A stretch of DNA of 5,716 bases from JBDHRG01 sp039807445 (GTDB taxonomy: Bacteria > Pseudomonadota > Gammaproteobacteria > Competibacterales > Competibacteraceae). Position numbers and translations under genes: made by a program. Within the stretch, counting starts at the first letter, position 1. Every line of letters begins with the position of its first letter. The notes beneath the pieces were generated by a model that worked only from the letters and a program-made list of their open reading frames with translations, was not told the origin of the DNA and searched no databases. Below, piece after piece: positions 1-4,797 of this stretch. Where the stretch lies: contig JBDHRG010000226.1 in NCBI GenBank assembly GCA_039807445.1, forward strand, positions 1 to 5,716, read 5' to 3'.

Positions 1-614
1 GTGTCCGTGAAGCGCTCGTCGGTCGGTGCCGCGACGCGGTTGAGGATGGCCCACGCCGTGAGCATGCCCATCACCGTGGTCTTGCCCGAGCCGGTGGCCA
101 TCTTGCAGGCGTAGCGGGTGAAGGCACGCACGCCGGCGGCGCGCGCCGCTGGTCCCGGCTCGTCGCGCGGCACTTGCCGCTCGATGCCGCGCCGGTACGG
201 CTCGGCCGCCTCGGCGAGGAAGACGATCGTCTCCGCCGCGTCGAGTTGGGCGAAGAACAGGCGCTGCATGCGGTCTTCGCTGTGCCACAGCTCCAGCAGC
301 TCGCGCGTCACGGCGCTCGCGCCGTCGTAAGGCCGGCCGGTGAGCTTGCCGCTGCGCCACTCGCGCAGGCGCTCGCGGATCAGGTTGACCAGCGCCAGGT
401 CCTCGCGCTCGCCGAGCTCGGCATCGAGCGCGAGCCGGTTCTGCCGCGCCGCTGTCCTGCCGCGCCCGGCGTGCTCGGGCACGCGGAACCAGTAGCAGGC
501 TGCGCGCCGACCCGGTCGCTTCTCGGGCGGGCGCCCCTTCTCGATGTGCCAGTGCTGTTTCGGCTCGTGGAAGGGCGAGTTGATGATCGGGGATTCGACC
601 GTCACGGCGCTCAT
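1..614 (-). CDS. Type III restriction (Res)-like DEAD/DEAH helicase, N-terminal part
   Basis: The gene starts at 614 and is cut by the left window edge, leaving 204 codons. The N-terminus has an INSPFHEPKQHW stretch (residues 11-22), seen in restriction-type helicases of the Res/BPTD_3080 kind. A helical stretch with LVNLIRERLREW (75-86) and RLFFAQLDAAETIVFL (118-133) follows. The Walker A motif ATGSGKT (173-179) sits in YACKMATGSGKTTVMGML. Later helicase motifs, including DEAD/DEAH, and any nuclease domain lie outside the window. By family, it should be an ATP-driven DNA translocase that may carry a nuclease. The ATG overlaps the stop of the upstream TOPRIM gene as ATGA, and GGGAAG lies about 8-10 bases before it, so translation is probably coupled. 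No methyltransferase is visible, so calling it a true type III Res subunit would be premature. The Arg-rich stretch at about 51-60 looks unlike a conserved part. Confidence 0.8.
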   Translation of the reverse strand, partial: MSAVTVESPIINSPFHEPKQHWHIEKGRPPEKRPGRRAACYWFRVPEHAGRGRTAARQNRLALDAELGEREDLALVNLIRERLREWRSGKLTGRPYDGASAVTRELLELWHSEDRMQRLFFAQLDAAETIVFLAEAAEPYRRGIERQVPRDEPGPAARAAGVRAFTRYACKMATGSGKTTVMGMLTAWAILNRVAAPTDERFTD

Positions 615-1240
615 CGGGCAGCTTCCCTGGTCAGCCGTTCTACTCCTGCGATGAATGCGCGCAGGCTCGGCGAGCGCGGCGCATCGAGATCGACCATCGG
701 CATGATGTTCTCCGCCCACTCGTGCTTGTCCCGCCCGTCGCAATCGACGGGCTCGAGCCCCAGCGCTTCGGCCAAACGCTCCCAGGCGCCGCACACGCTA
801 TCGGGTGCGATCTTGCGCAGCTTCCTGAGGTTCGCCCCCGGATACGCCCGTCGAACCGCCTCGGGCTCGGCAATGAGCCAGGACTCGGTCTCCTCGACCG
901 CGATACGGAACAGCACGCATGCGGGTCGCGGTGTGATCTCCGCCAGCATCGCGAGCAGTGACTGTTTCAAGGCACGGCAGTCGTCATCGTCGGCATCGAC
1001 CAGCACGACCACGGCGCAATCAGGCACGTGCGCGTAGCCGCGCAGCTTGGCGGGTAGCTGGTCGAGCAGCCCCCGCTGCCGCGGGTCCGGCCGTGCACGC
1101 GGATTGGCGGGCAGCTTGCCGCGTCCCTTGTGCGGATGGATGCGAAAGTCGACGTCCTCGACCAGGCCGAAACGGCGCACGAGGATCTCCCGGACGGCGG
1201 GCATGTCGGCACCGCCCTCCACCAGCACTTCCAGCAGCAT
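611..1240 (-). CDS. DUF4276 family TOPRIM-like protein
   Basis: This 209-residue protein matches the DUF4276 pattern. It opens with a strand ending in VEGGAD (E8, D12), then has HPHKGRGKLP (35-44), RGLLDQLPAKLRGY (56-69), a VVVLVDADDDD block (D82, D84 and following), and FRIAVEETESWLIAE (111-125, E116/E117/E119). An early Glu and a later DxD at the end of a hydrophobic strand are the metal-binding signature of TOPRIM folds (primases, topoisomerases, OLD-type nucleases). All key acidic residues are present, so it could be an active nuclease; that is inference. Its ATG is one base after the ATPase stop, with GAGGG (1251-1255) 10 bases upstream. TOPRIM proteins beside AAA ATPases act as toxic effectors or nucleases in known defence pairs such as PARIS, and the same role is plausible here. 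The family call is firm; the function is not shown by sequence. Confidence 0.85.
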   Translation of the reverse strand: MLLEVLVEGGADMPAVREILVRRFGLVEDVDFRIHPHKGRGKLPANPRARPDPRQRGLLDQLPAKLRGYAHVPDCAVVVLVDADDDDCRALKQSLLAMLAEITPRPACVLFRIAVEETESWLIAEPEAVRRAYPGANLRKLRKIAPDSVCGAWERLAEALGLEPVDCDGRDKHEWAENIMPMVDLDAPRSPSLRAFIAGVERLTREAAR

Positions 1241-1241
1241 T

Positions 1242-2465
1242 TCAGGGGTTCCCTCGCCCGAAGTGGTCGCTGTACCAGAGGCTGCCGAGCGGGATGCCCT
1301 CGGCGTGCAGTTCGCGGATACCCGGCAGATCGGCGGCGCGGGCGATCGTGCTGTAGCCGTCCTCGCCCTTCTGCAGCACCCAGACCTCGTCGGGCTTCAG
1401 CGCATCGACGAAGTACGGTGCGTGCGTGGTGATGAACACCTGCGGTCCGCCCTCACGGCGAGCGTAGCGGCGCAGCTCGCCGGCCAGCGGCTCGAGCAAC
1501 TGGTGATGCAAGCCGTTCTCGGGCTCCTCGATGCCGATCAGCGGCGCCGGATCGGGGTCTTCCATCAGCAGCAGGTAGGCGAACATCTTCAGCGTGCCGT
1601 CCGACATGTCGGTCGCGTAGAAGGGGTCGATGTAGCCGCGGTCGTTGAATTGCAGCAGCAGGCGGCCGTCCTTCTGCCGTTCGTGGTGAATCCTCTGCAC
1701 GCCGGGAATCTTCTTCTCGATGCTCCTCAGTACCTCTTCGAAACGCTCGGGGTGGTTGCGCTCGAGGAACTGGACGTAATTGGCCAGGTTCTCGCCGGTG
1801 CGATTCAGATGCTTGTGCGCGCCGACGGTCGGCATGCCGCGGGCCAGCTCCGGCACGAAGTAGGACAGATACCAGCCCTTGAGGAAATCGCGAAACGCCG
1901 TGATGCGCGGGTGATCGGCGATCTGGCCGAGTACGGTGATGCCGAGCTGCTGCGCATCGGTCAGATTGACCTCTTCGCGACGTTCGCCCTCCTCCGTTTC
2001 CGTGGCTTCGCCTGCCCAGACATAGCCGCTGCCCCGATTCAGCTCCAGGAACGGAAACAGCCGGCCGTGCACCTTGCCGAGCCGTGCCTGGCGCAATTGC
2101 TCGAAGGCGACGAACGGACGTCCTGAACTATCGCAGTCGATGTGCAGCGTGTAACTGATCGGCCGTCCTTTGGCGCTTTCACGGTAATACAGCTCGAACT
2201 TGACCGGTTCGATGACATCGCGCGTGCGCAGTCGCTCGAAACCGCCGCGATGGGGCTGATCGCAGGCGTCCTCGGCGCCGAGTTGCAGACAGTCGCCGAT
2301 GAAGCCGAGCGCGTCCATCATGCTCGATTTGCCCGATCCGTTCGGGCCGATGATCGCCAGCAGTTTCGGCAGCTTGTCGGCACGGCGGTTTTCCGGGAGC
2401 TTGCCGAGGCTCACATCGCGCAGGGCGCGATAGTTCTGGATACGGATGCCTTCGAGCAGCGCCAT
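1242..2465 (-). CDS. AAA family ATPase (AAA_21 / RecF-SMC-like)
   Basis: This 407-residue ABC-type ATPase appears full length. It opens with IRIQNYRALRDVSLGKL (7-23), a typical start for RecF/OLD-like ATPases. The Walker A motif GPNGSGKS is at 40-47, an ABC-signature-like MSDGTLKMFAYLLL at 287-300, Walker B LIGIEEPENGLH at 309-320 (catalytic E314), and the H-loop ITTHAP at 345-350 (H348). The region between about 60 and 280 is an insert with charged helices. No nuclease domain follows Walker B, and the protein ends soon after the ATPase core, so the TOPRIM activity is supplied by the next gene. Together they look like a split OLD-type ATPase/nuclease pair. The start codon shares its A with the stop of the small upstream gene (TGATG), and a GGGGGA run precedes it. 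Such ATPases often act as sensors or motors in anti-phage systems; that role is inferred. Confidence 0.88.
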   Translation of the reverse strand: MALLEGIRIQNYRALRDVSLGKLPENRRADKLPKLLAIIGPNGSGKSSMMDALGFIGDCLQLGAEDACDQPHRGGFERLRTRDVIEPVKFELYYRESAKGRPISYTLHIDCDSSGRPFVAFEQLRQARLGKVHGRLFPFLELNRGSGYVWAGEATETEEGERREEVNLTDAQQLGITVLGQIADHPRITAFRDFLKGWYLSYFVPELARGMPTVGAHKHLNRTGENLANYVQFLERNHPERFEEVLRSIEKKIPGVQRIHHERQKDGRLLLQFNDRGYIDPFYATDMSDGTLKMFAYLLLMEDPDPAPLIGIEEPENGLHHQLLEPLAGELRRYARREGGPQVFITTHAPYFVDALKPDEVWVLQKGEDGYSTIARAADLPGIRELHAEGIPLGSLWYSDHFGRGNP

Positions 2466-2773
2466 CAGCCGATCCCCCGCACCACCATCAGCTCGTTGCC
2501 GCGCTCGTCGATCACCTTCACCGCGATGCGCTTCTTCGGGCCGGCGATGAAAGGCTCGCTGACGGTGCCGGCGAGGTGCTCCCAGACCGAATCGGCGAAC
2601 CGGCCCTTCAGCGATTTCTGCAGATTGTCCCAGGCCTGGGTGCGCGGAAAGAACACCTGCGCGGCGCGGGCACGGACGGCTTCCAGCAAACGACCATTGC
2701 CGACCGCTACACCGCTGGCGGGGACGAGTTCGAGGATCAGGTCGCGCAGGTACTGCCGTGTCGTGGGGGCCAT
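2465..2773 (-). CDS. Unrecognised small protein, first gene of the defence-type operon
   Basis: This 102-residue protein was not recognised. It opens with a helix (TTRQYLRDLILELV, 4-17), followed by a second around NGRLLEAVRARAAQVFF and a third around AWDNLQKSLKGRFADSVWEHL. A basic strand pair follows (KKRIAVKVIDERGNELMVV). Three helices followed by a hairpin would fit a winged-helix DNA-binding fold, but this is only judged by eye. There is no membrane segment or signal peptide. The ATG at 2773 is the first possible start: about 100 bases upstream in this frame hold no ATG, GTG or TTG. GAG lies about 9 bases before it, a weak ribosome site. The stop overlaps the ATPase start by one base, which strongly supports a real gene translated together with it. 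It could be a regulator, an adaptor for the ATPase, or an inhibitor of the toxic effector. Confidence 0.75.
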   Translation of the reverse strand: MAPTTRQYLRDLILELVPASGVAVGNGRLLEAVRARAAQVFFPRTQAWDNLQKSLKGRFADSVWEHLAGTVSEPFIAGPKKRIAVKVIDERGNELMVVRGIG

Positions 2774-2831
2774 CCGATGGTTCTCGTAGTCGTTGCGGGT
2801 ATCGCGGTTTGGAACGAGCTCGTCACTCCGA

Positions 2832-2845
2832 CGTATGGGGATACG
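2832..2845. repeat. Small inverted repeat before the defence-type operon
   Basis: CGTATGGGGATACG has perfect 5-bp arms around a 4-base centre. It lies about 60-70 bases upstream of the first gene of the operon, in the 144-base gap after hicA (2774-2917). A TATATC hexamer just upstream on the minus strand (about 2852-2857) could be a -10 element, but no convincing -35 is present at the right distance. An operator or promoter is expected here, because the operon has no other long leader. The repeat is short and could be chance. Confidence 0.25.
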
Positions 2846-2917
2846 GTGGCGAGGATATACAGCAGTCAGCCTACCGGCGCGGGGCGCGGGGCCTGATGTT
2901 CAGCGTGCGCTTCGACG

Positions 2918-3130
2918 CTACAGGTCGCTCGGTGTGAGGCCGGTATGCTTCGCGATCCGGCTGAGCATCTTCGGCCCGATCTCCTCCCCATCGTGGAACG
3001 GGAATGTGTAGTCGGGCCAGCCGCCCCGTTGCAGTGTCTTGTGCGAGCCGGTCTGCCGCTTGATCGTCCAACCGATGCGCAGCAGCGCCGCCAGCACCCG
3101 TGCGGCCTTCGTGGCCGGCCAGTGACTCAA
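2918..3130 (-). CDS. hicA: HicA-type mRNA interferase toxin
   Basis: This 70-residue product is a classic HicA. It reads SHWPATKAARVLAALLRIGW near the start, then KRQTGSHKTL (24-33), WPDYTFPFHDGEEIGPKML (residues about 37-55) and ends HTGLTPSDL. HicA is a small dsRBD-like protein that cleaves mRNA. His30 in GSHKTL is the conserved catalytic histidine. No ATG or GTG is available. The frame offers TTG at 3130-3128, which overlaps the hicB stop TGA (3129-3127) as TTGA, so toxin translation would be coupled to antitoxin translation. A weak start like this may keep toxin output low. Upstream, the frame stays open for over a kilobase into the regulator gene, so this gene can easily be mistaken for the tail of that protein. 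The family call is secure; the start is inferred. Confidence 0.85.
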   Translation of the reverse strand: MSHWPATKAARVLAALLRIGWTIKRQTGSHKTLQRGGWPDYTFPFHDGEEIGPKMLSRIAKHTGLTPSDL

Positions 3131-4507
3131 ACTTCGGTTTCCGCGAAGAGTTCGCGGATCTCGGGAATCGGCTCCCCGTGTTCGACGCGCTCCGCCATCA
3201 CTCGCAGCGCCAGCGCCTCGGCCTGTCGGACGGCATCCTCCTTGCTGTGCCCGTAGGCCATCACGCCGGGCAACCCACGAACCTCTGCAATCCAGCGACC
3301 GTCGTCTTCTCGTTCGGTCTCGATCCTCAGCATCACCCTCTCCTGGCGCCCGACCTCGGTCAGGATTCGTAATCCGTCGGCGCCGATCAGTATGGCCGAT
3401 CGCGCCGGCCGCTGAATCGGGCGCCTGCCGACCGGTGTCGGCGCTACCGCGTTCGCCCAGCGTGCCCAGGCGGTCTGCATCGGGCACCGCGAGCAATTCC
3501 GCCGCACCGCCCGCGCGCGCCGCCGACGGCGGCTGGCCGAAGGCGGCGCGGAACTGGCGCGAGAAGTGCGCGGTGTCGGCGAAGCCGCATTCCTGGCTGA
3601 TCTGCGCGACGCTGCGCTCGGAGTTCAGCAGCAGCCACAGCCCGTAGCGCAGCCGTAGGTGGCGCGAGAACCGCTGCAGGCTCATCCCCGTCTCGTCGCG
3701 GAAGACCCGCTCGAGCTGGCGCACCGACAGGCTCAGGTGCGCGGCGATGCGCTCGGCGCCGGGTGGGTCGTGCATCTGCTGCTCGATCAGCAGCATCGCG
3801 CGGCGCACGCGCTGATCGCGCACCTCGCCCTCGACCAGCAGCGGCTGCGGCTGCGAGGCACTGCCGCGGCGCGGCCGGTCGATCTGCATGATGTTCAGGC
3901 TCTTGCGTGCCCACTCGCGCCCGCAGTGGCGTTCGATCAGCCAGGCCGCGAGGTCGGCCGCGGCGACGCCGCCGGCGCAGGTGATGCGGTCGCCGTCGAC
4001 GACGAACACCTGGTCGGCGACCGGGAGCACTTGCGGGAACTCGGCCACCAGGTCGTGGTGGTGGTACCAGCTGACACAGCAGCGCCGGCCATTCATCAAG
4101 CCGGCGCGGCACAGCGCCAGCGAGCCGGTGCACACGCCGACCAGCGCCACGCCGCGCGCCGCCGCCTCGCGCAGGAACGCCAGCGTCGCCGCGTCGGCCT
4201 GCGGGCCGCGGTGCAACAGGCCGCCGACCACGACCAGGTAGTCGAAGCGCTCGGGCTGGCCGAGCGGCTCCCAGGGCCTGAGCTCGACGCCGCAGCTCGC
4301 CGTGACCGGGCGCGTGCCCAGCACCGTCCAGCGGCAGTTGATCTGCCGGCTGCGGTCGCCCTCGTCGGCGGCGAGGCGCAGCGAATCGATCAAGGCCGCG
4401 AACGGGAACAGCGTGAAGTGCGGCAGCAGGATGAAGCCGACCGACAGCGGCGGCCGGGCCGACGCTTCGGCGCTCTGCGCCGTGCCGGTGCGGGGATGAC
4501 GGATCAT
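2918..4507 (-). CDS. GlxA-type (DJ-1/PfpI + AraC HTH) transcriptional regulator; frame runs on into hicA
   Basis: The conserved part spans about 4507-3515. Residues about 20-185 form a class I glutamine amidotransferase-like (DJ-1/PfpI) domain (SVGFILLPHFTLFPFAALID; the VCTGS nucleophile-elbow region). Residues about 209-330 form the AraC domain, with two HTHs (LSVRQLERVFRDETGMS and VAQISQECGFADTAHFSRQF) ending in FGQPPSAAR. Regulators of this build in Pseudomonas (GbdR, SouR, CdhR) respond to glycine betaine, sarcosine or carnitine. Divergence from soxB suggests it activates sarcosine oxidase; the exact ortholog is not clear. The start at 4507 has GAGGA (4516-4512) upstream; ATGs at 4540 and 4570 lack this and fall in the promoter area. 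Oddly, no stop follows the domain: the frame stays open for about 600 bases to the hicA stop, giving 529 residues against the usual 320-360. The -1 frame stops at 3444, which would give about 354 residues, so a lost base near 3450-3520 is likely. The real 3' end is uncertain. Confidence 0.7.
   Translation of the reverse strand: MIRHPRTGTAQSAEASARPPLSVGFILLPHFTLFPFAALIDSLRLAADEGDRSRQINCRWTVLGTRPVTASCGVELRPWEPLGQPERFDYLVVVGGLLHRGPQADAATLAFLREAAARGVALVGVCTGSLALCRAGLMNGRRCCVSWYHHHDLVAEFPQVLPVADQVFVVDGDRITCAGGVAAADLAAWLIERHCGREWARKSLNIMQIDRPRRGSASQPQPLLVEGEVRDQRVRRAMLLIEQQMHDPPGAERIAAHLSLSVRQLERVFRDETGMSLQRFSRHLRLRYGLWLLLNSERSVAQISQECGFADTAHFSRQFRAAFGQPPSAARAGGAAELLAVPDADRLGTLGERGSADTGRQAPDSAAGAIGHTDRRRRITNPDRGRAPGEGDAEDRDRTRRRRSLDCRGSWVARRDGLRAQQGGCRPTGRGAGAASDGGARRTRGADSRDPRTLRGNRSLSHWPATKAARVLAALLRIGWTIKRQTGSHKTLQRGGWPDYTFPFHDGEEIGPKMLSRIAKHTGLTPSDL
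3127..3333 (-). CDS. hicB: HicB-type antitoxin
   Basis: This 68-residue protein has the HicB fold pattern: MLRIETEREDDGRWIAEV, a strand pair, then LPGVMAYGHSKEDAVRQAEAL and a helix running to AERVEHGEPIPEIRELF. HicB binds and blocks HicA through this partial RNase H-like domain. There is no room for a C-terminal HTH or ribbon-helix-helix DNA-binding domain, so any self-regulation would need another surface or another protein. The start at 3333 is chosen because AGGAG (3344-3340) lies 6 bases before it and the homologous part begins there. An ATG at 3507 in the same frame would add 58 residues that overlap the regulator and look non-coding. The antitoxin precedes the toxin, the reverse of the E. 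coli hicAB order, and the stop overlaps the hicA start. Confidence 0.88.
   Translation of the reverse strand: MLRIETEREDDGRWIAEVRGLPGVMAYGHSKEDAVRQAEALALRVMAERVEHGEPIPEIRELFAETEV
3340..3344 (-). promoter_or_regulatory. Ribosome binding site of hicB
   Basis: The minus strand reads AGGAG followed by AGGGTG and then the ATG at 3333. This is a strong Shine-Dalgarno element at 6-base spacing. It fixes the antitoxin start at 3333 rather than the in-frame ATG at 3507. It contrasts with the toxin, which has only an overlapping TTG start. Confidence 0.7.
3379..3406. repeat. Bulged inverted repeat upstream of hicBA, possible operator
   Basis: The arms GGCGCCGATC (3379-3388) and GATCGCGCC (3398-3406) are reverse complements apart from one bulged base, around a 9-base centre. 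The repeat lies about 45-73 bases upstream of the hicB start. On the minus strand the centre holds CATACT, a possible -10, with a weak TTCAGC 16 bases further up. A repressor bound here would cover this promoter, as toxin-antitoxin complexes often do. However, this HicB lacks an obvious DNA-binding domain, and the promoter elements are poor. Confidence 0.35.
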
Positions 4508-4511
4508 CGAA

Positions 4512-4516
4512 TCCTC
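4512..4516 (-). promoter_or_regulatory. Ribosome binding site of the regulator
   Basis: GAGGA on the minus strand lies 4 bases before the ATG at 4507. This decides the start in favour of 4507 over the in-frame ATGs at 4540 and 4570, which have no comparable element. Confidence 0.55.
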
Positions 4517-4538
4517 GGTGGGGTTTGCCGATGGGCGC

Positions 4539-4547
4539 ATCGTAGCA
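4539..4547 (-). promoter_or_regulatory. Candidate extended -10 element of the regulator gene
   Basis: The minus strand reads TGCTACGAT, a TG-N extended -10 with TACGAT matching TATAAT at four of six positions. It ends 31 bases before the ATG at 4507, giving a leader of about 25 bases. The -35 position is poor but is covered by the left copy of the direct repeat, so the regulator could control its own gene. Confidence 0.35.
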
Positions 4548-4563
4548 TTGCCCGTGTCGCTGC

Positions 4564-4592
4564 CGTTCAACGATATGGTCCGGAACGTTCAA
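4564..4592. promoter_or_regulatory. Tandem CGTTCAA repeat, likely AraC-family binding site
   Basis: CGTTCAA occurs at 4564-4570 and again at 4586-4592, exactly 22 bp apart, which is two helical turns on the same DNA face. AraC-family proteins bind just such tandem half-sites, one per HTH or per monomer. The right copy touches the expected -35 position of a TGTAAT element facing soxB. The left copy covers the -35 region of the regulator promoter on the other strand. The most likely ligand is the adjacent regulator; this is inferred from geometry and position only. Confidence 0.4.
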
Positions 4593-4613
4593 GCCTGCCG
4601 GGCCCGCACGCGA

Positions 4614-4619
4614 TGTAAT
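4614..4619 (+). promoter_or_regulatory. Candidate -10 element of soxB
   Basis: TGTAAT matches TATAAT at five of six positions. There is no good -35 at 17 bases upstream (4591-4596), but that position abuts the right CGTTCAA copy, as in activator-dependent AraC-type promoters with weak -35 boxes. It would imply a leader of about 170 bases before the soxB ATG, which is long, so a nearer unrecognised promoter remains possible. Confidence 0.3.
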
Positions 4620-4797
4620 GGCGCCGTCGGAGCACGCGCCGGCGCGCCGCGCGGTCCCGCGACGTGTATGCGAAAACCGGCGTCGGAAACGCGCAAGCGG
4701 GCATGGCGGGGCAGCCCTACGCTGCTCTCCAATCCCGGCGGAAGGCACACCCGGCCGCCGGCGGATGACCACCGAGAATCAGGCAGGGTCAGGAGCG

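Larger units (their letters stand above)
4508..4797. other. Divergent intergenic region between the regulator and soxB
   Basis: These 290 bases carry no credible gene. They hold a 22-bp-spaced direct repeat (4564-4592) and candidate promoters in both directions. The rest, about 4620-4790, is very GC-rich with short GC palindromes such as GGCGCGCC at 4641-4648 that mean little at this composition. No sigma-54 -24/-12 element was found on either strand. Confidence 0.6.

Noticed and set aside
1047..2126. Long open frame on the plus strand (359 codons)
   Set aside because: It is antisense to the AAA ATPase and DUF4276 genes, which have clear motifs. Long antisense frames are common at this GC content, and its product is low-complexity and matches nothing.
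2902..2919. Stem AGCGT/ACGCT at the end of hicA as a terminator
   Set aside because: The stem is only 5 bp, overlaps the stop codon and has no T run after it.
3127..3507. Longer HicB starting at 3507
   Set aside because: The extra 58 residues overlap the regulator and look non-native, and the ATG at 3333 has a strong AGGAG.
3659..4618. Plus-strand open frame of 319 codons
   Set aside because: It mirrors the regulator gene, whose GATase1 and AraC domains are clear. Its product is rich in Ala, Arg, His and Gln without a fold pattern.
4625..4687. CGTCGGA repeated at 4625 and 4681 in the intergenic region
   Set aside because: A 7-base match 56 bp apart in very GC-rich DNA is expected by chance, and the spacing does not fit a regulator site.
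3444..4772. Minus-strand open frame of 442 codons across the regulator
   Set aside because: It is out of frame with the conserved regulator domains and Arg/Ala/Pro-rich. Only its stop at 3444 is of interest, as a possible end after a frameshift.
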